Assembly (NCBI RefSeq): GCF_963924675.1
Contig: NC_089221.1
Span: 86,982,296 to 87,046,295 of the forward strand
Direction: 5' to 3'
DNA length: 64,000 bases
Source of the DNA: Phocoena phocoena
Taxonomy: Eukaryota; Chordata; Mammalia; Artiodactyla; Phocoenidae
In this document: one piece after another, positions 24,701 to 36,150 of the stretch
Layout of the letters: every line of letters begins with the position of its first letter
Position numbering within the stretch: the stretch's first letter is position 1
Notes under the pieces: generated by a model
The model's input: only the letters and a program-made list of their open reading frames with translations
Databases searched by the model: none
What the model was told of the DNA's origin: nothing
Made by a program: the position numbers and the translations under genes

Positions 24701-27360
24701 TCTTTGGTCTAAACATCTGTTTAAGGGTAATTTTTATTACATTTATATTACTTCTTTTTATACAGAATTGCATTCTAATAGATATCACTTTAGAAAGAAT
24801 TTGAGTTTCAATACTCATTTATTATTAAGCATATTCTCAGAAAGATTTTCACAATATGTGATCTTTATTTCAGACACACATATATATGTGTATGTATAAA
24901 CACAAATACTAGGCAAAATCATTTAATGATTAGAAAGCTATAAGCACAAAGCAAACATAATGAATACAAGACAGATCAGAAGTAATAAGGGAGCATGCTG
25001 GCTGAACACCAAATATGTGTGTGTCTGTGTGTCTAGTGATTTACAGGTATGATTGGCAGAAATGGTGCCAGGATTGAATTTTTGAGAGAGGTCTCTTTCT
25101 TTAAAGAACTTTTAATCTTCTCAAGTTAGAGTAATCCTCTATGAGTTCTTAGATGCTAACTCTAAGTTGTCACCAATTTATTTTCATTTAGCTAAAAAAT
25201 GAACCTTGGACTCCATAACTAAGCTCTTGTCCTTGAGAGAAAATATCATTTGGCCTGGGTAATGCAATTAATCTATATTAAAGTAAAGATCATTTTATTT
25301 TTTTAATAAACTGCATATATAAAACCACTTTTTAGAAGACATCTTTTATGTTTGTAGCTTGTTCAACTGTTTACCTTAAACAATGGTTGGAAAATATAAT
25401 TTCTTAAAAATGAATGCAATGCTAAAGGTATCACCACTTTAAATATGTCAATGATATTGCCTACTGGAATGCTACAGAATAATTTCTCACTTTATTGAAC
25501 TTCTATTATAATCTTTTAAAAATTTAGGTAAGAATTTTACTGATAGTACGTTAACATTAATATATAAGGATGCAATTCAAAGTGAATTTCATATTGCTAA
25601 TACAAAGGTAAACTTTGATTGACATGTGAATTATATAATTTTATTAGACAGTTATACTGCAAAAAATTGAAGCAAGGAGCAAATAAATTTAACTTCTGTT
25701 AGAGCTTAAAGCTATCAACATTCTTTTCAGTACCCTTTCTACTCACTAATGTCATATGTAATGTCTCCAATAAAACAGTGTAGTAGAAAAAAACGCATAT
25801 TATTAATGATGAAAACCTACATGCTATGGTAGCCTACTAGAGAAGAAAATGTTGAAAAATGCAACAGTACAATAACTGAATCACACTTCATATTATTTCT
25901 AATTAAGAATTTAGATCTACTTTATGATTAGTCAACCTTGAAAACCATGTGGGGTTTTCAAATTATATAAATTTAAATATAATGGCCACTAAATGCATAC
26001 TTTTTATCAAACAAGTATTTATGTTACTCTTAAGGAAAGAAGAGGCTTTAGCTGGACAATAAGTATAAAAATGATTTAAGCTACTTATTAAGATGATTTT
26101 TCCAATTATTTAGAAATATTGTCCTTTCTTCATTTCACGTACTTTTTACTTGTAGACCAAAGATTAATTTTATTCATATAAAAACGTTATTCTTTTCCTG
26201 GTCATAGGATATTTCTATACGAAGTCACAATAAATATTTTAGGAAAGAAATAAAAGACAAATACAGAAAAGCCCTATCAAGTTTTTTATATTGTGAAAGG
26301 GATACTTAGTAATTAATTGGGATTTTTTTGAAGATCATGAATGGACTTTAATTGTATGGAATCAACAAATGTTTTTGGTTACCCTTTGGCACACATCGAC
26401 TACAAACATCAGTTTTAATTATGAATTATATTTATTATATTCAGATTCTTTTTTTAGAGTTTTTTTCAATTTATATTTAAAATATTAAGGAAGTAAATAG
26501 ATAAAGCACTAATAAAATTTCTATTTCTTGTGAAATATTCTTTTATTAAATGTTTGCTTTTGTGTACAAAATTTTGTGACTTTTCTTAAGCAATTCAGTT
26601 GAGACACACTATACACTATCTTACTTAATAGCTGTTATGCTAAATATTCTATGTAGTAGTAAAATTGCAGCTTGTAGCTCTGAAAAATAATTATTCATAA
26701 TCACAATTATAAATAAGAACAATCATGAGACTATACTTAAAGGGAAATACCATCAAGCAGAAGTTTTAAACATAAATAATTAGGGAATAATAGAAAAATA
26801 TTGGTAGCCAACAATAGATTCAAATTCTTTTAGGTATACAAGAAAATGTTACATGTATACCAGAAAATTCTTGTTAGAACTTCATTTGTCATTCCTTTTT
26901 CTACCTATCAATTAGGAGATTGTTTTAATGTATATAAGGTATAATACTTCTTTTAGGTTTTCTATGTCATTGGACACACAAATAATTAACACATAAAGAA
27001 CTATTCAAATTAATGTTAAAAAGCATCTGTATGATCTAAGTACAAAGTTGGAGAGTTTTTAAAATGATTATTCTATATATGAGAGAATTTCAAAAGTTTA
27101 AACTCTCTATAAGAAATACATATCTTCAGACCCAAGCAGTTGAAAGAGTAAAGAAATTTAGATCTAAGTTCTAAATCTAGTTGGCATTTATAAACTTCTA
27201 ATATAAAATGAAGGTCTTAACACAATAAATTTACAAAAATTATCTTGAAGTTATTGATGAACTTCTCCTAGGGTGATATTGAATAGAGATTTGGGGGAAG
27301 GGAATTATATCAAGGTAGTCAAATGTTTATACATAAGAAATTTTTGAAATCCAGTTAATA
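24701..27360. other. Long repeat-poor AT-rich stretch
   Basis: Roughly 2.6 kb in which I recognise no LINE, SINE, LTR, DNA transposon or microsatellite except a short tg run near 25015-25040. There is no coding frame over 70 codons. It is the largest apparently single-copy block in the window. Confidence 0.5.
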
Positions 27361-27364
27361 ACAG

Positions 27365-27560
27365 TAATAATAGCAACAACTGCTATTACTCATTAGGTAG
27401 TAACAAATAAGTCTGAAACCCAAATCTGTAAGTACTATTATCCCCTGTACATGGATTAGGAAATGAAACCTAGTCTAAGTAGTTTGACCAAGATCACAAA
27501 ATTAGAGATAGATCCAGGTATAAAACCTACAGCTGTCTGACACCAAAGTTAGTGTCTACT
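27365..27560 (+). repeat. MIR SINE
   Basis: Shows actattatcccctgtacatg, gattaggaaatgaaacctag, tttgaccaagatcacaaaa and the final ctgtctgacaccaaagttag, the ordered MIR core and 3' half. Confidence 0.8.
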
Positions 27561-27564
27561 TTGT

Positions 27565-28085
27565 TACTCTTCAGCTCCTGAAATTTTTCTATAGTGCTGG
27601 GATAAAAGAATAAATTTGCAGCTGTCTCCAGTGGATGGTTCATTTTTACATACATACCTACACTCATGATCCCTTAATGCAGTCAGTGAACCGTCTTGGG
27701 CATTGAGGCATGAATAAAGTATTAGCCTTTTCCTTGATGAGCTAATATAATAACCTTCTTGGGATGACACTATATTGTATTGTTTTATTTGTATACATAT
27801 AGAAGTGGGAATTGCTTAATGCATGTCTTGTACAATTTCATCCAAAAGGTAACTTTCTGGCTGCTTGCCTTATGATGAGGAGGTACTTCCCTGGAAAAGA
27901 TGTCGAGAGTTTGAAGAAAGGAGAGATTTTGGAACCTGGCAGTGTAGACCCAGCAAACAGCCTGCAAAAGCCTTAGCAACATAAAATAACACACTGTGTG
28001 TATAACAGTGACTACAGTTTGGACTTTTGCCTAAAGGAGTTGAAGATACATTAAAGTATTAAAGCAAAGGTTTAACCTGTTGAGA
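27565..28085. other. Unassigned DNA
   Basis: No gene or named repeat recognised. Confidence 0.45.
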
Positions 28086-28089
28086 TCTG

Positions 28090-28430
28090 TATTGTAACAA
28101 CATGACTTTGGAGCTGTGTATGTTTGTTTGCAGTGAGATAAGGGTAAACCAGAGTTAGAAGACAGAATTGAGAGGCTGTTGCAGTGGTTCAGAACAGGAA
28201 TAATGAGAGCCTGAATGAGTCAGATAGAGTTAGGATGAAAGAAAAAAGTTTTGATCAATAAAAATAAGAGCTATCATTGAAAGAGCTCCATGTATCATTG
28301 GTTGGGATAGGACAGAATTTGAAGAGGAGTAGATTTAAAGTTTTCCACCTTGAATGATTATTGGAATTAAAAATATCCATAATTCAGAAGGAGAAGAAAG
28401 AACTCTGGGGAAAATCACTTTCCAGAAGTG
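28090..28430 (-). repeat. Ancient L2 LINE fragment, antisense
   Basis: The segment gagaggctgttgcagtggtt near 28170 is a hallmark of reverse-complement L2. It is followed by the expected gggatagg...gaggagtagattt region near 28302-28335. Confidence 0.6.
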
Positions 28431-28464
28431 ATTCAAGAAACACATTATTTTTATTTTTTAAAGG

Positions 28465-28511
<47 letters not shown>

Positions 28512-28590
28512 CACACACATACATACACATATATAAATGCATATGTATATATAGATGTGTGTATCTAAGATAGATAGATAGATAGATATA
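28465..28590 (+). repeat. Compound microsatellite (AT)n, (CA)n-like, (GATA)n
   Basis: An AT run at about 28466-28515 is followed by interrupted acac/acat units and a gatagatagata run at about 28568-28588. The alternating Ile/Tyr frames here are microsatellite translations. Confidence 0.92.
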
Positions 28591-29732
28591 CAATATAGTA
28601 ATAATCCAGTAAATATAAAAGAAAAAAAAAGGTGCTAAATTAAAGCAAAATATAGGCCCAAATTGGCACTTAGGTCAATCACTTATTTTACTCACTTGTT
28701 TACTAATTTTATGAACCTCCTTGCTTCAGAAGTTCGTAGTGTTTTATTTTCTGTCTAATGAAGAAATAATTTGGCTCTAGATGGTTTCGAGCTTTTTTTG
28801 AGTAACAAAGCATTGGAAAAGATTGCATTTCTAGGTTTGCTATAACCGTACTACATGTTCTCTATTTGTCTCCCTGCTTTGTTAAAACATCACAACTGAG
28901 TAGATGACTCATAATTCTTTGATCAATTCCTTTCTAAACCAAATAAAAAAGAAGTCTAATTTGATGCTATGGTATTTTGTCATGAAGAAAGATTGGTTTC
29001 CTGGGTGATGAAAGGACTATTATGGAGTTGTTTTGTTTGCTTTGTTTTCTTTCTTTCTGTCCAGTTTCTGGAGGTTTCCTGTATTCTATTTCCCAACATC
29101 TTAACCTAAATAGCTTCATTTACCGAATGGTAAAAATACAGGAGATTCACCTAAAGGGGTTTTTGCCTTGCTGCTGTTCTGTTACTGATAAATCCTAGGT
29201 GAGGAAAGGACTTCAAATAACACTAAATCGCAAACATGTTGAATCAGTTTGGGATTGCTCAAGACTACACTCCAGTATTGTGTCAGAACACGGTAGAGGC
29301 AAATTTTCCAAACTTCTTTGAACATATAGAACATAGAAAATGATCAAGGATAGTAGTTATTTACTGGTTGTAAGAAACTGCTGTTTTTACTAACTGAATC
29401 TTTTAATTTTTTTAATATCACATTTTTGAAGAACTTTAGTTTTCTATATCAGGACTGAGTTATTTCTACTAGTATGCTACATTGACCAATATATTAAGAA
29501 ATAATTTATGTCAGCAATGGCAAATGGGGAATTCAGATATTTATCTGTAGAATACAGCCACTGAAAAGAAAAAAACGTATCTATGATTATATAAAACAAG
29601 ATGCACTATTGTCCTGATTCATCTCAAGAAGAATTTCCTAAACTGTATTTGGAAAATAATTTCATTCTGCAAGATGCTAATAAAAGGTTTTAAAAAGAAA
29701 AATAACTGAAAGTAAAGAAAATAAATGCAAAT
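28591..29732. other. Unassigned DNA
   Basis: No gene or named repeat recognised. Several A-runs and a tctttctttctg unit near 29046 are the only simple sequence. Confidence 0.5.
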
Positions 29733-29806
29733 AAAGGAAAAAGAAAGGAGGAAAGAAGGATGGAAGGGAGGGAGGGGGAGGGAAGGAGGGAGAAAGAAAA
29801 AAGAAG
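29733..29806 (+). repeat. GGAA/GGGA purine tract with G-quadruplex motif
   Basis: Purine-only except for one T at 29761. It contains GGAA and GGGA units. The core 29766-29782 has G runs of 3, 3, 5 and 3 separated by single A residues, the strongest quadruplex pattern in the window outside the L1 3' UTRs. Confidence 0.85.
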
Positions 29807-30039
29807 TAAATTGCTATATAATTATAGTTTTTAGCTAAAATACATTTTAAGTCACAGGTAAAATATCATATATACCTATAAAATTATTCTAACTTTTACG
29901 TATTTAATCTGCCTTTAAGAAAATATACACCGTATCAAAGAATGCACCATTAGTTCCTTGTTGAACAAATGCTCTGCTTGTTGTTTCCTTGCACTGATGT
30001 ATGGACACCATATAGTATTTAACCGTTGCATCATCTACA
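29807..30039. other. Unassigned DNA
   Basis: No feature recognised. Confidence 0.45.
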
Positions 30040-30295
30040 ACCTAGTTAATAATCTAGGTCCATGAATTGGCCAGCTATGGTCCTTGGGCCAAATAAGGCC
30101 TGTTTTCTGCTTTTGAAAATGCAATTTTATCAGAATCCAGCTACACCGATTTGTTTCCATATTGTGTGTGGCTACTTTTGCCCTACATGGCAGAGTTGAG
30201 TAGTTATGATAGCGACTTGCATAGCTCCCAGAGTTTATTATATTTACTATCTGGCCCATTTCAGAAAACATTTGCTGACCTCTGATCTATTTGAT
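30040..30295 (-). repeat. Charlie/MER1-like hAT transposon fossil
   Basis: The passage ttgggccaaataaggcctg, tacatggcagagttgagtag, ttactatctggcccatttc and acatttgctgacctctga matches, in order, a common mammalian non-autonomous hAT element read in reverse. I recognise the element type but am not certain of the family name. Confidence 0.65.
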
Positions 30296-31204
30296 GATAT
30301 CATTTATCTCATGCAATTTCAGTATAAATTTGTTAAATTGTACAAAGTGATAATATATAATATTTAATACAACAGTCGATATTATTCTCTTATTTATCTT
30401 TTTCTTATATAATAAAAAGCATATGACCATATTTTTATAATTTCACCAGTTAATTTATTTACAGAGCTATATTTTGTCACCTTTTTAATCCTAGTATATG
30501 TTATATCTCATGGACTTCTGGTATTTTCTCAAACTACTAGACCATAAAGCTGATTCATGGTCAAAGAACTTTGGGAAATACTGATCTATATCTGTATGCT
30601 TACATACTGGATTCATTACTAAATGGTTCAATAATCTTGACTAAAAATAAATAGTGCATCAGAGTCTGAAAGCTACCTTAAGAACAATTTAGTATACTCT
30701 GAAAAGACAGACAATTTTACTCTTTCTATTTGTACTTCTTTCCAGTACTAAATTTTTATTGTTAAGCCTGTGGCATAGCAACTATAAAATATCCAGAAAA
30801 CTTATATTTGAACAAGCAAAACACAGCATATGAGTTTTTAAATAGACATCTTGGTTTGCATCCTGCAATGGTTTAGAAAGAGGACTCTACTGAAAAACAG
30901 AGAAGCAAAACTCAATATTAAAATGAAATCTTTCTATCCAGTTGACTTTTGAATTTTTTTATAATGTTGATTATAATCTTTGCATGCCCTATGATTTAAT
31001 AATAGTTATTCATTATTAGTAACAGCATGGTACTCTCCAAATGGGTGGTTACTTCTTTAGATAAAAGTCTGAGTGATCTGTGTGGTTTATCCACTATCAC
31101 TCTCTACACATGCAATCTGATACCTTTCTAGATGCTTTTTTAAGTCTCGAGGCAATATGATTAAGATGACAACAATTTCCTCCATCTTAATGAGGAATAT
31201 TTAT
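30296..31204. other. Unassigned AT-rich DNA
   Basis: No gene. The text at about 30515-30600 faintly resembles a MER5 fragment but is too short to call. Confidence 0.45.
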
Positions 31205-32158
31205 CAAAGCAATGGTGAGATATCAGCTCACACCTGACAGAATGGCTATCATTAAAAAGTCTACAAATAGGGCTTCCCTGGTGGCGCAGTGGTTGAGAGT
31301 CTGCCTGCCGATGCAGGGGACGCGGGTTCGTGCCCCGGTCCGGGAAGAGGCACAACAGTGAGAGGCCCGCGTACCGCAAAAAAAAAAAAAAAAAAAAAAA
31401 AGTCTACAAATAACAAACGTTGGAGAGGATATGTAGAAAAGAGAACCCTTGTACACTGTTGGTAGGAAACTAAACTGGTGCAGCACTATGGAAAACAGTA
31501 TGGAGGTTCCTAAAAAAATTAAAAATAGAACTACCATATGATCCAGCATTCTACTCCTGGGTATATATCCATAAAAAAATGAAAACACTAATTTGAAAAG
31601 ACATGCATTCCGATGTTCATAGCAACAATTTACAATAGCCAAGATATAGAAGTAATCCAAGTGTCCATCGACAGAGGAATGGATAAAGAAGATGTGGTAT
31701 ATACATACAATGGAATATTACTTAGCCATAAAAAAGAATGAAATTCTGTCTTTGCAGCAACATGGATGGACCTAGACAATATTATGACTAGTGAAATAAG
31801 TCAGACAGAGTAAGAAAACCACTGTATGATATCATTTATGTGTGAAATCTAAAAAAAATACAAACAAATGTATATAGCAAAACAGAAACAGACTCACAGA
31901 TATAGAAAACAAACTATTGGTTACCAGAGGGGAGACGGAAGGATGAAGGGGCAAGTTATGGGTATGAGATTAAGAGATATAAACTACTATGTATAAAATA
32001 GATAAGCAATAAATATATATTGCATAGCATAGGGAATTATAGCCATTATCTTGTAATAACATTTAATGGAGTATAATACATAAAAATACTGAATCACTAT
32101 GCTGTACACCTAAAATAAATATAATATTGTAAATCAACTATACTTCAACAAAAAAAGT
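31205..32158 (+). mobile_element. L1M-type LINE 3' end, split by a CHR-2 SINE
   Basis: Covers the ORF2 C-terminus and 3' UTR of an older L1. It starts with gcaatggtgagatatcagct, passes tatggaggttcctaaaaaaa and caatggaatattacttagcc, and ends with a short A-run after caactatacttcaac. The 3' UTR differs from the L1s at 12762, 39165 and 53738 (no gggaggggg tract), which marks a different and older subfamily. A CHR-2 SINE sits at 31270-31400. Confidence 0.85.
31270..31400 (+). mobile_element. CHR-2 type SINE with internal deletion
   Basis: Head and 3' end match CHR-2, but the middle is missing. The text goes from ggtccgggaaga straight to ggcacaacagtgag, removing about 83 bases present in the copy at 12136. 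Both polymerase III promoter boxes (tggcgcagtgg and gggttcgtgccc) remain. The target-site duplication agtctacaaata lies at 31258-31269 and 31401-31412, so the copy is bounded and complete at both ends. Confidence 0.93.
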
Positions 32159-32159
32159 A

Positions 32160-32439
32160 TATGGGCAGACTGGAAGCCAAGTAAAAAAAGAATATTTAAA
32201 CACTAAAGTAGCGAAGAATCAGTCAAGGAAATCTTCTTTGGATGGAAAACAAATGTGGGAAATGCATAGTATTGAGCTTTGAGTATTATAGAATTCACAG
32301 AATTTATTTACACATTTATGATTAACTAAAGTGTCTAAAATTAATATAGATTAATTAAATTTATGAAAAAATGAAAATGACATGAATTTGAACTGCAGCT
32401 TTTAATTATTCTGTCTATGAGAGCTCACATGGTCTCAGT
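32160..32439. other. Unassigned DNA
   Basis: No feature recognised. Confidence 0.4.
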
Positions 32440-32600
32440 TGTGCTACTTTGTATACAATTTAACTTCCTACTTTGGATACTATTTAACTTCCCTCGCCCT
32501 CAGTCTCCGTACCAGTAAAAGTGTTTTATCATATAAACAAAATCTCCTAGTTCTGGGCAGAGGAAGCATTTTATAAATAACAGCTATTATCTCCTATCTA
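32440..32600 (+). repeat. MIR SINE with a 24-bp internal duplication
   Basis: A diverged MIR with tttaacttccctcgccctcag and ending aagcattttataaataaca with gctattatctcc. A 24-base unit is present twice in tandem (32444-32467 and 32468-32491) with two mismatches. Confidence 0.7.
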
Positions 32601-34413
32601 TATGAAATATCCAGGCATGACTTCCCAAGCTATAGCCAGGTGTGGTTTTCCTCTAACCTCTGGATGATGGTGCATTAGCCAAATCTAAGGAACACAAAAG
32701 GAAGAACCTACTAAACTGAACAACTGGTAAACAATGAAAACTATACCCTATTTTGTAGAAAGGAGGGTCAGTGCTACCAACAGAAACAATTTTTCTACAT
32801 GCCTATATCAATATCCGCTATTACAACACAGTCTTGAATTCTTGAAATTTGTTTGGAATCATAATGGCAAAGCAATCACTGCTCTGCGCTGAGTGAGGAA
32901 AGCAGCAAGCTCAGGATCTTCTCTCAGTGTGCAGCAGAACTTAAGGATAAGTTTCCATCTAGTCAGCCATTGTTATTATTCACTGTCGTCTAAACATCAA
33001 TATATGCACTTCCATTCATTTAAAAAATCATTATTTTTTTAATCTCTGAGGAAAAACTAGAGGCTCAGAAATATTCAAGGTGTTTAGGATATATCAATAT
33101 ACAATGTTCAATGTAAAAACTGTTCTTTCTCTGAATGACTTTCCAATACAATGCATGAGATAGAAAATAGATGAAAAAGTACAGGCAAAATGGTATGGTG
33201 TAATAAAATGTGTTGAGTATAATAAAATATTAAAAATATTTTTAAAGTAAAATAGTATAGTATAATGGTATTTAAAAATGACTACGGTACAAGGATGATC
33301 ATTGCTTTTGCCATTTATAATTGGAAGGACCGTGATAAAAAAAGTCCATGTGTAAGAATTAACGGCACCCATTTATAGTCCTATCAACAGTAGGGAAGGC
33401 AAAATTGCTAGGCATGAATCTCACTTCCAGATATTCTGGAGTGCCTGGGAGAAATAGCACTGAAATAATGAAATGCTGCTCTGTGTGTAGGGTGAGCACT
33501 TTGGTGACCTATCCTTGGAGCAGAATCACGAAGCTCCAGATGAAAGATGGCATCCCTGTCCAGCTCCTGAGGAAGGAATTTAGGGATAGGGTAGGATTTA
33601 GCATTAGAATTAACTATATAGGACTACAAAAAATTTATTAAAGGAAAAGGGCCCTGTGGTATCTCTCCAGAAAGTATGTTTTTCCCAACACTTAAGTGAG
33701 AGAAGAACCAGAAATTCCCATTGGTCACAGTTGAGAGATAAGTTATAATTAAGATGTAAGAGACAGCTCTACATTTTCTAGATGCTTGTGCTGTTGTTAG
33801 AAAGTTATGCAGGTAGCTGTTTTTTGGGAAAAGGGTTATAATCAGATAATTTGGGGGGGGATTTGGAGGGTTTAATTGGGAAAAATATAAACCCTAGGTA
33901 GAGGCAAGGAAAAGGTATATCCTTGAGATTTATGTCTGTGACATGATGAATTCCAGAGCCAGCCATGAAATGGTGCTCCATGGCTAGCAAATGGCCAGAA
34001 AATTATGAGGCCTGGAAGGTCTGTGAACAAGAAGGAGAATAGCTGTGAAGAGGCAAGACTTTGCACCATGATAGCAGGGACATTCAACTCAGCCTGGCAC
34101 ATGACCCTCTACATGAACTGTCATTCTCTTACCAGTACAACCTTTCAGGTTACTGCTGGGTTCCAATGTCTTAATTTCCCTAGTCAGGGAATAAAGAGGC
34201 AACTACACCCTAACTTTGTGCATGACAGGTGCTTCTCTACAGCCTGCCCATGTCATGTGCTTCTCTGCAGCCTGCATTCCTCTTGATTGTTACAGGAGGG
34301 AAATATTCCTTACTCTCCAATTTTCTATTTGATTCAGTAAGTGGCAATTTCAAAAAAAAAAATATGGTAATAATTGGGGAACCTAAATTGGGGAAAGGAG
34401 AATGGACTATTGG
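32601..34413. other. Unassigned DNA, part moderately GC
   Basis: No gene recognised. The portion 33400-34300 is less AT-rich than its surroundings and holds a G-run (33852-33859) and a 28-bp tandem duplication (34221-34276). It might be an old LTR or other repeat, but no family could be assigned. Confidence 0.4.
34221..34276 (+). repeat. Two-copy 28-bp tandem duplication
   Basis: The unit catgacaggtgcttctctac plus agcctgcc (34221-34248) is followed at once by a second copy (34249-34276) with a handful of mismatches. Confidence 0.75.
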
Positions 34414-34457
34414 TGCATGCATGCATGTATGTATTCATGTATGTATGTATGTATGTG
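34414..34457 (+). repeat. (ATGC/ATGT)n microsatellite
   Basis: gcatgcatgcatgtatgt followed by further atgt units, interrupted once by attc. Confidence 0.92.
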
Positions 34458-34984
34458 ATTATTTGATCCACATGTGGAGGTTGTAATTACTTTATATTTA
34501 TAATGTTAACTGGAAATTAACTGCAAAATTAATCAGTAGGCATGTAGCACCACTTCCATCAGCTCACCTAAAAGTATTCCAACTGAGCATGAGCGAATAC
34601 AGCTACGAAACAAATCTCTTCTTCTCAACAATATCCTTGTCCCTATGCTCTTCCTCTAAGTAAATTTGAGAGAAGCCAATAAATCAACATAGAACCTACA
34701 GAGACCATAGAGGCAGAATGACTTTTAGAAGACAGACTGACATCTAAGCCTTTAAGATTTGATTAAAGCTGCATGAACATATGAAAATATACAAAGGAAA
34801 CATGTGAGCAGCTCAGAAGGGGAAATTCAGCTCTCCATGGAAGCCATAGGAAAAGCCCCTTTACATACTGGGCTTCTAATTAAGATCTTGATTTTAAGGA
34901 AGAGGTTTGTTTTTTTTTAAAAATACATTTACAAAGATATTTCTAATCTGGTTTGATGGAAATTCATTTTGAATTAGATGAACA
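34458..34984. other. Unassigned DNA
   Basis: No feature recognised. Confidence 0.45.
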
Positions 34985-35165
34985 TGAATTATATAATACC
35001 TCTATCATTAACTATATGTCATTAGTTCTGTCCCTTGTTTTCTTTGAGTCTCAGTTCTAGTATTTGATAAACAGGGATACAAATATTTGAAAATATTCCA
35101 GGGTTGTTTTGATGACTAAATAAAAATGTATCTAATATGATTACAATGTAATCAATGTAATGTAA
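34985..35165 (+). repeat. MIR SINE
   Basis: Contains ctttgagtctcagttctag, tttgataaacagggataca and agggttgttttgatgactaa, the MIR core in order. Confidence 0.75.
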
Positions 35166-35434
35166 ATGCATTACATTTTTTCCCCTTTCCTTAATTCTGT
35201 ATTAGATCTCTATCTAATGTGAAATGTCCTTTCATTGATGTTTCTCAGATAAAGCACTCTCTCACCCAGTCTCGGTAACAATTGTAAGGTAACATAGTTT
35301 ACATGAAACTTTTAGATAAGCATTGCTTTTTCACATATTCTATGAACCTGTAATAGCAATCTTAAACCACAGGTATTGTTTCTGACACTCTGTTACTCTG
35401 GACTGGGAATAACCTTCACAAATTGGCTTTTATG

Positions 35435-35435
<1 letters not shown>

Positions 35436-35529
<94 letters not shown>
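35436..35529 (+). repeat. (TA)20 joined to (GA)27
   Basis: An uninterrupted TA run (35436-35475) abuts an uninterrupted GA run (35476-35529). No interruptions are visible in either, so both should be length-variable. Confidence 0.97.
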
Positions 35530-35531
<2 letters not shown>

Positions 35532-35559
35532 ACCTACTATGTACCAGGTAACAACTAGA

Positions 35560-36150
35560 CATAGTGAATATAGTGATTGAATGAGAGATACAAACTATAA
35601 TTTCACAGATCCAGCATAAAGCTAGAGTGATTAAACACTAAGTGTCTGAGGGATTAGTTAAGATTTGATGGTCAGCAATACATTCTGAGAGAATTATATG
35701 TAAGCTTAGGTTAGAATAAATTCTCCATAGAATGAACTTTCCATAGAAGGATAACAGGAAATAGAATTCAACTCAGTTGGAAGAGCTGGTACAAAAATCT
35801 TAAGGTTGGATTGATCTGAGGTGTTTGAGAAATCAACAAAAGCCCTTGGGTCAGTACTGATGGACACGGGACAATGGCACAAGGTGAGGATGGAGAGAGC
35901 AGGGCCTATTTGTAGAGGATCTTTGTAGTATAGTATGTACTATGTAGTATAATATGTCATTGGAGATTTACAGCAGGGGCAAGATATAATCTGTTTGGTT
36001 TTAAAAAGAGTATTATGGTTGCTTTGTGGGCAAGGAACAGTCATGGATTGAATAGAAGCATAGAGGCCAGTTAAAAGGGCAATTTTAAAACTCCAGGGTA
36101 GAGAATATGCCTATGGTATTAGTAGTGGAGATGGACAGAATTAAAGAATA
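35560..36150 (-). repeat. Ancient L2 LINE fragment, antisense
   Basis: Reverse-complement L2 order is visible: ggatggagagagcagggcct near 35888, ttacagcaggggcaagatat near 35968, and ttaaaaagagtattatggttgct near 36001 (the last given as location only). Confidence 0.6.

Noticed and set aside
28361..28593. Ile/Tyr repeat peptides
   Set aside because: Translation of an AT microsatellite. The same holds near 35376-35558 and 54867-55199.
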